DNA from: Nitrospinaceae bacterium
GTDB lineage: Bacteria; Nitrospinota; Nitrospinia; Nitrospinales; VA-1
DNA: 50,139 nt
Direction of reading: 5' to 3'
NCBI GenBank assembly: GCA_029261515.1
Contig: JAJDBE010000234.1
Coordinates: forward strand, 1-50,139
Shown here: in pieces, positions 25,908 to 34,002 of the stretch
Position numbering within the stretch: position 1 is the stretch's first letter
Layout of the letters: the number at the start of each line of letters is the position of its first letter
Made by a program: the position numbers and the translations under genes
The notes under the pieces: model-generated
What the model saw: the letters and a program-made list of their open reading frames with translations, nothing else
What the model was told of the DNA's origin: nothing
Database searches by the model: none

Positions 25908-27842
25908 ATGCGCAATATAGAACCCCACATCAAGGCCCTCGCCGTTTTAAGTCTGCTGGGAATCCTGTGCTTTTTCGCCACGCTTAAAGCGCCGTTTGTC
26001 TATGACGATCTCCACGCGATTGTGGAAAACCCGCACATCCGCAGTCTTGCGGATTTCCAGGAAGTGGTGGGCATTCAGAACATTTTCAACCGCTCGGTCG
26101 TGCTCTTCACCTATGCTGTCAACCGGCATCTTGGGGAACTCGACGTCTTTGGATTTCATCTCTTCAATCTTCTGCTCCACATATTTGTGGGAGTCGTATT
26201 TTATTTTCTGACAACGGAATTGCTCGCCCTGGAAACCACCGAACGCCGGGCACGGTTGCGGTCACTGCCTCTAGTGGCCGCCGCGATTCATCTGATGCAT
26301 CCGATGGCTGTGCAACCGGTCACCTACCTTTCCAGCCGGTCTTCTATTCTGGCCAGCTTGTTTTTTCTTCTGGGATTTTATTTTTTCATTCAAAGTCTGA
26401 AACTGTGGCAACAGCGCCATCGCCGCTACCAGATGTTTTTCTGCATAATTCTTGTACTTTTATGTTGCTTCTTGGGAGCCGGCAGCAAAGAAATCATCGT
26501 GACCCTTCCTGTCATCGTCATGGTGTATGTGTGGTTGCAATTTCCCCAGCTGGGATTGAGAAAGTTTGGTCTTCTCTGTCTCTTGGTTCTCGCTCCGCTG
26601 TTGCTCTACCTGGCGTACCGCTATCTCCACCTCGGCAACCTGTTCGTCCTTAAAGCCGACCCGGAATCCATGCAAATGGACCGTGTGCTTTATTTTTTAA
26701 CTCAAATAAAGGTCCTCATATTTTATTACCTGTGGAAACTTATCCTGCCACTGAACCTTAACTTCGAACCGGACGTTCGTCTGGCGGCGGGCCTTTTCGA
26801 TCCCGAATGGCTGACCGGACTGGCCGCAATGATCTGTTTGACCGCCGGGTTGTATCTGCAAAAATCCAGATTATTGCAATTTACTTTTCTATGGGCGTTC
26901 ATCGCATTTCTTCCCACTTCGAGTTTCATTCCTCTCAAGCAAATCGTCACCGAACACCGGGCCTATTTGCCAGGGTTTGGAATTTACTTGGCGCTGGGAC
27001 TGGCGTTGTTGGCCGCCTGCCGCAACCGTCCGGTGCGCACGGGAATGGTGATGGCGGCTTTTCTACTGCTGACCGCGCTGCTTACTTTGAACCGCAGTCT
27101 GGATTTCCGTTCGGAAATCGTCCTGTGGCAGGACACGGCGAAAAAATCGCCGCGCAAAGCCCTCGTCCATAACAATCTGGCCTCGGCCTATCTTGCCGAA
27201 AAAATGTGGACCCCGGCAGAGGCAGAATTGCAACGTGCGCTTGACCTCGATCCAGGGCAAACCGACGCCAGCATCAATCTCGGTCATCTATATTCACAGC
27301 GGGAACAATGGGAAAAAGCCCGCATCGAATTTGACCGGGCCATTCTGCTGGGCTCGCCCAAGGCAGAGGCTTTTTACAATGCCGGACTGGTGCGGATTCA
27401 TTTAAACAGGACGGAAGAAGCCATCGTGTTTTTTAAAAAAGCCGTCGAGATGAAACCACAACAAGCAAAATACCATTTTGAACTTGGCAATGCCTATCGG
27501 TCCCTGAGCCTGCTTGACGATGCCTTGCAAGAATACCGGCTCACCTTAGAAAACCAACCCGATCACTTACAGGCCCACAATAATCGGGGGGTGATCTTCT
27601 GGAATCTGAAACAATTTTCTCTAGCGGAAGAAGCCTTTCAAAAAGCGTTGCCCCTCAGCGACAAGGATCCGGAAATCCACAACAATCTGGCCAGTATCTA
27701 TCTCGTGCAGAATCGCTACGAAGAAGCGATTCCACACCTTGAGCGGTTGATCGCCCTGCAACCTCAAAATACCAAAGCCAAAGAACTGCTGCGCGTCGCC
27801 ATGACAATGAACGACGCCGCTACAGCACAGGACAGACCATGA
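25908..27842 (+). CDS. GT-C-type membrane glycosyltransferase with C-terminal TPRs (paralogue 2)
   Basis: A 644-residue paralogue of the previous gene, 33 bp downstream. It has the same layout: membrane helices to about residue 390, the acidic pair in FVYDDLHAIVENP (Asp33, Asp34), TYLSSRSSILASLFFL, RVLYFLTQIKVL and TEHRAYLPGFG, then about six TPRs (HNNLASAYLAEK, FELGNAYRSLSL, HNNRGVIFWNLK, HNNLASIYLVQN). The intact DD pair suggests an active enzyme. Its stop overlaps the ATG of the next gene by four bases. No clear ribosome binding site before the ATG. Confidence 0.85.
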   Translation: MRNIEPHIKALAVLSLLGILCFFATLKAPFVYDDLHAIVENPHIRSLADFQEVVGIQNIFNRSVVLFTYAVNRHLGELDVFGFHLFNLLLHIFVGVVFYFLTTELLALETTERRARLRSLPLVAAAIHLMHPMAVQPVTYLSSRSSILASLFFLLGFYFFIQSLKLWQQRHRRYQMFFCIILVLLCCFLGAGSKEIIVTLPVIVMVYVWLQFPQLGLRKFGLLCLLVLAPLLLYLAYRYLHLGNLFVLKADPESMQMDRVLYFLTQIKVLIFYYLWKLILPLNLNFEPDVRLAAGLFDPEWLTGLAAMICLTAGLYLQKSRLLQFTFLWAFIAFLPTSSFIPLKQIVTEHRAYLPGFGIYLALGLALLAACRNRPVRTGMVMAAFLLLTALLTLNRSLDFRSEIVLWQDTAKKSPRKALVHNNLASAYLAEKMWTPAEAELQRALDLDPGQTDASINLGHLYSQREQWEKARIEFDRAILLGSPKAEAFYNAGLVRIHLNRTEEAIVFFKKAVEMKPQQAKYHFELGNAYRSLSLLDDALQEYRLTLENQPDHLQAHNNRGVIFWNLKQFSLAEEAFQKALPLSDKDPEIHNNLASIYLVQNRYEEAIPHLERLIALQPQNTKAKELLRVAMTMNDAATAQDRP

Positions 27843-29611
27843 TCCTCCCGGCAAAAACCCTGTGGAGACAAGTCGGCTGTTGCGGGATGATCGCCTTCTT
27901 GGGAATCGTGATTTATGGCAACCATCTGCAAAACGCCTTCCAGTTCGACAGCGTCGCCTACGTCGTCAACAGCCCTAAACTGCAAGCTCCCGATGAGATG
28001 CTGACCTTTGAGTTTTTAAAAAAAGATTACTTTGCCAGAAGCCTCTTGCAAATTTCGCTGGCTGTCAACGCCAAACTGGGCGGCTTCCAACCTTTTGGGT
28101 ACCACCTCTTCAATCTTACATTTCACATTTTTAACGCATTGTTGGTGTTTTTTATTACCGGGAAACTGTGCCGCTTTTTTTCTTTGCATCGAACAGGCTG
28201 GAACCAGAAGAGTATCAACTTAGCTTCTCTCTTGACCGCACTGTTGTTTCTTTGCCATCCGATTCAGACCGAATCGGTGGTCTATATCATGAGCCGGTCG
28301 GAAGTGCTGGCGGGCACATTTTACCTCACAGGTTTTTTTATTTTTCAATCCTGCCTGGATAAGGAATTTCCTCCCTCAGGCCTATTTAAATATGTTTTCG
28401 GTCCGGCGGGTATTATTCTCGCTTTTATTTTCGGGTTCAGCGTCAAGCAAACTCTGATCACCCTGCCCGCGGTTTTATTGCTCTATCTCTTTTGCCAACT
28501 CGGCCCCGAATCCCGGTTCGTTCGATTTTTTAAGCGCTGGAAGTGGGTTCTTGGCGGAATCGCCTGCGTCGTTCTCGCCCTGCTGCTCCGCAAACTCCTG
28601 ATCGATGAAACCTTTTTGATCGGCCCTTCCAACCCGGAAGAAATGGTGGGCCGAAAAAAATACATGCTGAGCCAGCCGTCGGTCATCGTTTTCTTTTATC
28701 TGCGACTGTTGTTATTTCCCATCAACCTCAACATCGATCCGGATATTCCCGTGGTCACGAGCTTGTTTTCCCTGCGATTTCTTTTGCCTGCAGGACTGAT
28801 GATTGGCTTAGTTTATGCGACCGTCAAGACCAGCGCCCCGCGCATCGCGTTCTTTTGCATCCTGTGGTTTCTCATCATTCTTTCCCCGTCTTCTTCGATC
28901 GTGACTCTGCACGACCTGGCGGCGGAGCACAGGATTTATCTGGCCGCCTATGGGTTCTGTCTCATTTCTTCAGTGAGCATGGTGCGCCTGATGAACCGGC
29001 TTGAAACCACTGCGTTCCTCAAACCCACTAGCGCGGCTCTTCTGCTGATACTTTTTGTGGCGTTTCTTGCAGCCACAACCGGAAAAAGGAATCTGGCATG
29101 GAGAAGTGAATTGAGTCTATGGGAGGACGCCCGGAAAAAATCGCCGCATCTCGTGCGTCCGTTGATAAACCTGGGAAGAGCTTACAGCCTGACGGGGCAG
29201 ACCGATCGGGCGATTTATTTTTACGAAATGTCTCTAAAAAAAGCGCCCGGAGTTTTTGTCACCTATTACAATCTGGGGGAACTTTATCTTGAGCAAGGGA
29301 GGATCGAAGCCGCCTTAAAATTATTGCATCACGCGGAGAAGCTGGACTCCAGCATTCCCGAAGTCCACGCCTCACTCGGCGAAATTTATCTCAACACCAA
29401 ACAGTATGAACTCGCAGAGCATTATTTTAGAAGAGCCGTGGAGCTGAACCCGAAATACGCCGTGGCGTTGCGTAATCTCGGCATCCTGAATTATTTTCAC
29501 CTCGACCAACCGCAACAGGGAATCGTCTATTTTTCCCGATCTCTGACGCTGGACCCAAATCAGCCTGAGGCGGAAGATATTCGCAAACTCGTCGCGCAAA
29601 AATTCAACTAA
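27839..29611 (+). CDS. GT-C-type membrane glycosyltransferase with C-terminal TPRs (paralogue 3, altered acidic pair)
   Basis: A 590-residue third paralogue, starting with an ATGA overlap. Membrane helices occupy the first ~400 residues, with FQFDSVAYVVNSP where the others have DD; the second acidic residue is Ser (38). VVYIMSRSEVLAGTF, GRKKYMLSQPSVIVFF and AEHRIYLAAYG match the paralogues, and about four TPRs follow (YYNLGELYLEQG, HASLGEIYLNTK). Either one Asp suffices or this copy has a changed role; that is undecided. It is followed after 11 bases by the SGNH-type gene. Confidence 0.85.
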   Translation: MILPAKTLWRQVGCCGMIAFLGIVIYGNHLQNAFQFDSVAYVVNSPKLQAPDEMLTFEFLKKDYFARSLLQISLAVNAKLGGFQPFGYHLFNLTFHIFNALLVFFITGKLCRFFSLHRTGWNQKSINLASLLTALLFLCHPIQTESVVYIMSRSEVLAGTFYLTGFFIFQSCLDKEFPPSGLFKYVFGPAGIILAFIFGFSVKQTLITLPAVLLLYLFCQLGPESRFVRFFKRWKWVLGGIACVVLALLLRKLLIDETFLIGPSNPEEMVGRKKYMLSQPSVIVFFYLRLLLFPINLNIDPDIPVVTSLFSLRFLLPAGLMIGLVYATVKTSAPRIAFFCILWFLIILSPSSSIVTLHDLAAEHRIYLAAYGFCLISSVSMVRLMNRLETTAFLKPTSAALLLILFVAFLAATTGKRNLAWRSELSLWEDARKKSPHLVRPLINLGRAYSLTGQTDRAIYFYEMSLKKAPGVFVTYYNLGELYLEQGRIEAALKLLHHAEKLDSSIPEVHASLGEIYLNTKQYELAEHYFRRAVELNPKYAVALRNLGILNYFHLDQPQQGIVYFSRSLTLDPNQPEAEDIRKLVAQKFN

Positions 29612-29622
29612 CCGGAGACAGA

Positions 29623-31092
29623 ATGCTCATGCCGGTCTTAGTAAAAAAATATTCATTCCTCACTCTGATCATCTACCTTCATGTCTTGATATTTATCCTA
29701 GGCGGCTTCAGTTTTATTATCCGATACTTGCAATACCATTCCCCTCAACATTTAGCGGGATCTCTGGTTTTATTCTGTTTCTCTGGATTTTTGATCTTTG
29801 CCTCACGAAAAAACTCAGAATTTAAAACCAATTTGGCGCTTTTCCTGGCCGGAGCGACCATTTCCGTTTTTGCTTGCGAATATTTGATGCAGTTTTATTT
29901 TTCACAAACCGAAGAAAAAACCAATCTGGAATGGGCCCGGCAACAGGGACTCTCTTTTGACACAAGAACCCCTTTGCAGGTTTTGGAAGACTTGAAAAAT
30001 ACTGGGGAAGAATACTACCTGGTCGTGCAGGCAAGCTCTTTCAGGCGTTTATACAACCGGCCTTTGTTAATAAACGAAAAAGAAGTCATCCCCTTCGGTG
30101 GCGTGGCCAATGTGAATACATTGTTGTGCAATGAATCAGGAACCTATGTCACTTATGATTCGGACGAGTTCGGTTTCAATAATCCACCGGGTGTTTGGAA
30201 AAACAAAAATAAAACCAATCTTTACTTTGTCGGAGATTCTTTCACCCAGGGAAGGTGCGTCCCCAGGGAGGATACTTTCGTTGATCGGGTAAGAAAACAA
30301 TTTCCCGATACGATTGCAATGGGTATTTCAAACAATGGTCCCTTAAGCGAATTAGGCTCCCTCAGGGAATATTTGCACGACTTAAAAACCAGCTATGTTT
30401 TCTGGATGTATTTCGAAGGAAATGACCTGACCAATCTGAATGAAGAGAAAGGCTCCCCTATTTTGATGAACTATTTGGAGCCAAATTTTTCGCAACAGCT
30501 GAAAAAAAACTTTGGTGCCATCAATGCCTCTCTAAAGTCATACATGAATACTTTAGTCGAGGAGGAAAAAAATAAGATCCACAAAACTCAGATTAAAGAA
30601 GAAACAAAAAACATCTGGCAGAATATGTGGACACACCCGCTCAACTTTTTTTTCCCCAGCATCTATTCGTTGGCAAAAAAAACTTTTACTCTTAAAAAAG
30701 AAAACTATAAATTCCTCGTGGATATGGAATTGTTTGAGAAGGTAATGCGCCAGGCAAAGTCATTTGTCAATGAAACAGGAGGCAAACTGGTTTTTGTGTA
30801 TCTCCCTTCCTATGAAAGTTTTGCCGGTTTGAAAACCATTGGGGCTTTGGCCAAAAAAGATGTTTTGCAAATCATTGAAAAAATAAATGTCGATTTTATC
30901 GATATGGAAGCCGAATTTGAAAAATTGAAGGACCCCAAATCCGTTTTCCCGTTCAGGAAAAAAAACCATTACAACGTTTTGGGAAATTTCTTAATCGCAG
31001 AGCAAATCATAAAATATCTCCATGCAAATAATCCGAGTTCGCCTCATCAAACGAGTCACACGGGAGCAAATGACAACCTGATACGCCGTTAA
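29623..31092 (+). CDS. Membrane-anchored SGNH/GDSL-type hydrolase-like protein
   Basis: A 489-residue protein with three N-terminal membrane helices within about residues 10-90, then an extracytoplasmic domain. SGNH-type blocks are visible: YFVGDSFTQGR near residue 203 (nucleophile Ser), SNNGPLSELG, YFEGNDLTNL (the G-N-D block) and a C-terminal NHYNVLGNFLIAEQ with the block V His. Relatives are esterases or acyltransferases, including enzymes that acetylate exopolysaccharide. It is somewhat AT-rich compared with the preceding genes. GGAG lies five bases before the ATG. Placement after three glycosyltransferase genes suggests modification of their glycan product, an inference. Confidence 0.75.
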   Translation: MLMPVLVKKYSFLTLIIYLHVLIFILGGFSFIIRYLQYHSPQHLAGSLVLFCFSGFLIFASRKNSEFKTNLALFLAGATISVFACEYLMQFYFSQTEEKTNLEWARQQGLSFDTRTPLQVLEDLKNTGEEYYLVVQASSFRRLYNRPLLINEKEVIPFGGVANVNTLLCNESGTYVTYDSDEFGFNNPPGVWKNKNKTNLYFVGDSFTQGRCVPREDTFVDRVRKQFPDTIAMGISNNGPLSELGSLREYLHDLKTSYVFWMYFEGNDLTNLNEEKGSPILMNYLEPNFSQQLKKNFGAINASLKSYMNTLVEEEKNKIHKTQIKEETKNIWQNMWTHPLNFFFPSIYSLAKKTFTLKKENYKFLVDMELFEKVMRQAKSFVNETGGKLVFVYLPSYESFAGLKTIGALAKKDVLQIIEKINVDFIDMEAEFEKLKDPKSVFPFRKKNHYNVLGNFLIAEQIIKYLHANNPSSPHQTSHTGANDNLIRR

Positions 31093-31177
31093 CCAGTTAA
31101 AAAGGTTTCTGATCTGCCAATGATTGGCTAGTTAAACTAATTTTCTAAACAACTTGTCCAATAAAACTAAACTCACT

Positions 31178-32158
31178 TTAATTTATTAAATGATTAATAT
31201 TCCATTTTGGTGGGTACCAATAGTGAATTGGTTCGGGATTCAGTTTGAATTTTTGCTTGATCTTCTGTCGACCGGATATACCTTTAATATGAGGATGGCT
31301 GATTCTAGAATATTTGTCGACCTCACAAAAAATATTTTGGCAATCGATAAGCTGAAGTGGCCTTCCCCAAAGAGATTTGAACTCTAAACCCAGCCTTTCA
31401 AATTCTCTTTCCTGAATATCAGCCATATACCTTATTACATCGGAGTCACACAGCCCTCCGGTGTCCAAAAAACATTTTCTAATCCCATCCTTGGCCCCAG
31501 GCCCCGCTACAACGAATTCATTCTCTTGAGCATTGGTCAACTCGCTATAAGCAACATCGATGGCATATTGATAAGCTAAAAAAGGACCCAGGGTTGGATA
31601 TTCAAAGAATAACTTAAAAATTTCTTCCAAACTTTTTGCGTCTGTTATCTTTTTAGGAAGATGAGTTTTTATCATCAATTCAATCAACCTTAAATGATTT
31701 TGATGTTTTTTCGTGGCACCAAAGCTACTTTTTCCTGAGGGCATTATATAGGCTCCCGAGTATATCTTTTTCCCCTCCTTTATTATCTTTTGTAACAACG
31801 AATCATAAGTCTTATATGAAAAATCTTTTAACTCAATTTGGTTTCCTAGACTATTCTCTAGAAATTGCCAAGTTTCTATTTTATTGAAAATTTTGAAAAG
31901 AATAATTCGGAAGAAAACTTCTTTTGGGCGTTGAGACCCTTTATAGATAACATTTCGAATCAGGAATTGACTGACTCTATCCGATGCGCGGTAGGCATTA
32001 GTGAATTTATAACAGCTTAAGATGGGGTCTAAGGTGAGGGGAGCAACCGGATTTGAAATTCGTCTAAAAAAAATATTTTGTCGCTCAAATGCAAATTTCC
32101 AGTAGACATCGAAAATTGAAGTATTGCGAAAAAACGTTGGGGAAATGGAAGTAAGCAA
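31178..32158 (-). CDS. 5-hydroxymethyl-dU DNA kinase-helical / thymine-pyrophosphorylase-like family protein
   Basis: A 326-residue protein matching a family described for phage DNA base hypermodification and annotated as 5-hmdU DNA kinase helical domain or alpha-glutamyl/putrescinyl-thymine pyrophosphorylase. Hallmarks are WKFAFERQNIFFRR (20-33), DPILSCYKFTNAYRASDRVSQ (44-64, given in part), FRIILFKIFNKIETW, GAYIMPSG, YPTLGPFLAYQYAID (187-201, like a helix-hairpin-helix glycosylase with trailing Asp), GPGAKDGIRKCF and RPLQLIDCQNIFCEVDKY. Start is TTG, six bases past the TAG of the upstream gene and in its frame. It is AT-rich. The exact reaction is unknown; a role on modified or free bases is inferred. 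Confidence 0.75.
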   Translation of the reverse strand: MLTSISPTFFRNTSIFDVYWKFAFERQNIFFRRISNPVAPLTLDPILSCYKFTNAYRASDRVSQFLIRNVIYKGSQRPKEVFFRIILFKIFNKIETWQFLENSLGNQIELKDFSYKTYDSLLQKIIKEGKKIYSGAYIMPSGKSSFGATKKHQNHLRLIELMIKTHLPKKITDAKSLEEIFKLFFEYPTLGPFLAYQYAIDVAYSELTNAQENEFVVAGPGAKDGIRKCFLDTGGLCDSDVIRYMADIQEREFERLGLEFKSLWGRPLQLIDCQNIFCEVDKYSRISHPHIKGISGRQKIKQKFKLNPEPIHYWYPPKWNINHLIN

Positions 32159-32161
32159 AAC

Positions 32162-32989
32162 CTAATCTTTTAAAGGGAGTCCGTTGGGCTTTGGTTTTAA
32201 ATTTCTCATTTCTTGTTCTACGAGTTTTTTAATTTGATCCTTTGATTGGGTTTGGATTTCCTTTTCAATTTTCATATGAACTTTCTCTTCGATTTTATTA
32301 TTTTTGTGCAAATCCCACAACAATCTACCAGAAAAAGTTAATAGAATAAAACTAAGAGCAGCTATTAGTCCTCCGAGCACCCATTTTTTTACATTATTCT
32401 CAACGTCCTTGATTTCATCTCTAAGGTCAGTAATTCTATCCTTAAGAGCTATTGGATTATACACTTCGCCATTTATAGAATTTATCAAGTCCACACCGAT
32501 TTCATTAAAGCCCTCGGCCTTCTTAATATAATTGGATTTTTTATCTAAACTGGCGTACCAAATTAGAAAAAATTTTTGACCTCTCCTTAAAGTTATACTT
32601 TTCGGTCCCGCGTTATAAACCGAAAATATTAGCCTTCCTTTATATCCAGGATCAACGTGAAAACCAGAAACATTCACTAACCCTTGGAATTTGTATTTGG
32701 CCTTAAAAGAAATAAAAGCTATGGCATCTTCCGGGACATGAACTATTTCTTCAGTAAGAAAAAATGCAAATTGACCATACGGAATATTAAAATGTTGATT
32801 TTCCTCTAGGGCTTGTTTTGTGTGGTTTCTAATTTCAGGAGACTCATAATTGGGGGTAATAAATACTTCAGACCCAATTCTTAAAGGGTAAGCAGCACAA
32901 TCTATATTGTTTTCGGAAGCTGCTGTCCCATCTTCCAAAGTAATCAATTCGGGAAGTCTATCTCTGAGAGTCTCACCACTCCAAAACAT
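32162..32989 (-). CDS. dUTPase/dCTP-deaminase-fold protein with transmembrane and coiled-coil tail
   Basis: A 275-residue protein. Residues 1-150 follow the dCTP deaminase/dUTPase fold: AAYPLRIGSEV, SFKAKYKFQGLVNVSGFHVDPGYKG in pieces, then LIFSVYNAGP and RRGQKFFLIWYA. Asp113 of GFHVDPGY matches the conserved Asp of the fold, but the deaminase Glu aligns with Ser123 and the SS of the phosphate loop is replaced. Deamination is therefore unlikely; dUTP hydrolysis or nucleotide sensing is possible. A coiled coil, one membrane helix (203-221) and a second charged helix follow. AGGA lies eight bases before the ATG. Being membrane-tethered is unusual for the fold. Confidence 0.75.
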   Translation of the reverse strand: MFWSGETLRDRLPELITLEDGTAASENNIDCAAYPLRIGSEVFITPNYESPEIRNHTKQALEENQHFNIPYGQFAFFLTEEIVHVPEDAIAFISFKAKYKFQGLVNVSGFHVDPGYKGRLIFSVYNAGPKSITLRRGQKFFLIWYASLDKKSNYIKKAEGFNEIGVDLINSINGEVYNPIALKDRITDLRDEIKDVENNVKKWVLGGLIAALSFILLTFSGRLLWDLHKNNKIEEKVHMKIEKEIQTQSKDQIKKLVEQEMRNLKPKPNGLPLKD

Positions 32990-33013
32990 AATGAAGTCCT
33001 AAAAATAGAACTA

Positions 33014-33667
33014 TTACAGATTTCCGAAGAAAATTGATCGCTTTTCAACTTCCAACCAGCGGTCTCGGACGGCCTGAAAAAGATCCAGGTTTAATTGAGA
33101 GGAAAATATGAGGGTGGATTCAAAAATTTCCTTTAATCCTTTAGTAATTATTTCCTTGAATGAGTAAGCCTCTAAATGATCCAGCTTTTCGCAGGCCTTT
33201 GCAATTTTCCCATTCCCTTTGGACAAAGCTTTTAAAAACCAATCGGGATCGAATTTTGAAAGGTGATTTGCTTCTTTCAATGCATTTCCTAACTCCTTAC
33301 AAGTAAGCACCCCTTGGTTTGGCAATTCTTTTAATCCATCAGAAAGTTTCAAGTTCAAAATATTGCCCATAATTAGGCTGATCACAAAAATGTCTATAAT
33401 CGTTTGCTCAAGGTTCGTTCGGTTTTTTTGAGTTGATCCATTTTCTTCAATGGTTTCAGCAATTTGGCCAGCATACTTTGCAAAATGTAAGGTCATATGA
33501 TTGATTCGGTTCTGAACCGATAACGAACAAATTTCTTTATGATATTTCTCATCATGCTTTAGCTGTTCCAATTGAAGCTCGAAAATCTGTTCAAAGACAT
33601 CTTTAAATGGATTTTCCTCCTTTGGACTCACTCCTTTTATATCTAAAACCTTCGCCCGAGCTCCCAT
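33014..33667 (-). CDS. Unrecognised all-helical protein, faintly MazG-like
   Basis: A 217-residue, AT-rich, probably soluble helical protein. I do not recognise it with confidence. The segments HFAKYAGQIAETIEEN (about 60-75) and TIIDIFVISLIMGNIL recall the two metal-binding helices of MazG-type all-alpha NTP pyrophosphatases (E..GELAE and ELADVLIYLL), but the acidic residues are mostly absent. It would thus be inactive or merely similar. It overlaps the stop of the upstream ribbon-helix-helix gene by one base (TGATG) and precedes the dUTPase-fold gene by 24 bases. A partner-toxin role with the small regulator is another possibility. Confidence 0.6.
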   Translation of the reverse strand: MGARAKVLDIKGVSPKEENPFKDVFEQIFELQLEQLKHDEKYHKEICSLSVQNRINHMTLHFAKYAGQIAETIEENGSTQKNRTNLEQTIIDIFVISLIMGNILNLKLSDGLKELPNQGVLTCKELGNALKEANHLSKFDPDWFLKALSKGNGKIAKACEKLDHLEAYSFKEIITKGLKEIFESTLIFSSQLNLDLFQAVRDRWLEVEKRSIFFGNL

Positions 33668-33918
33668 CAGGTTCCCCCTTTATCCTTATTTAATTGGATA
33701 ATTTTACTCTTCTCATTATTTTTTCTACTTTCCCAAGCAATCTTCACATCCTTTTCTTCCTTAAGTTTTTTTGCAAAAAGCTCATTTATAGCCCGTTCCA
33801 CAATTTGGGAATACTTTAGACGAAATTCCAGGCAGTCACTTAATATTTCAATTTTGGCAACAACTTCTGAGTCTAAAGTGAAATTTTTACGGGCTTTATT
33901 TTCTTTTTTTGGTGCCAT
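33667..33918 (-). CDS. Ribbon-helix-helix DNA-binding protein
   Basis: An 83-residue basic protein. KNFTLD forms the expected beta strand, followed by helix VVAKIEILSDCLEF, a short turn and helix SQIVERAINELFAKKL, the usual ribbon-helix-helix order, then a charged tail. GAGGG precedes the ATG. A palindrome at 33942-33952 between the promoter and the ATG fits autoregulation. First gene of the four-gene island, whose members are separated by -1, 24 and 3 bases. Such proteins also serve as antitoxins. Confidence 0.7.
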   Translation of the reverse strand: MAPKKENKARKNFTLDSEVVAKIEILSDCLEFRLKYSQIVERAINELFAKKLKEEKDVKIAWESRKNNEKSKIIQLNKDKGGT

Positions 33919-33941
33919 CTAACTTCCCTCTAAAAAGTGTA

Positions 33942-33952
33942 GAGTAATACTC
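33942..33952. promoter_or_regulatory. Palindromic operator-like site before the island operon
   Basis: GAGTAATACTC has two perfect 5 bp arms around a single base and lies between the predicted promoter and the first gene of the island. Its size and place fit a ribbon-helix-helix operator. Binding is inferred. Confidence 0.5.
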
Positions 33953-33973
33953 ATTTCCACACATTTATACACA

Positions 33974-34002
33974 CTATTACATATCATTGCACATTTTGTC
34001 AA
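33974..34002 (-). promoter_or_regulatory. Predicted sigma-70 promoter of the island operon
   Basis: On the minus strand a perfect TTGACA, a 17-base spacer and TAATAG lie about 55 bases before the first ATG of the island. The surrounding DNA is very AT-rich. The -10 is only a partial match. Confidence 0.5.

Noticed and set aside
31100-31150. GCCAA/TTGGC hairpin between the SGNH gene and the island as a terminator
   Set aside because: The stem is only 5 bp and there is no T tract directly after it on either strand.
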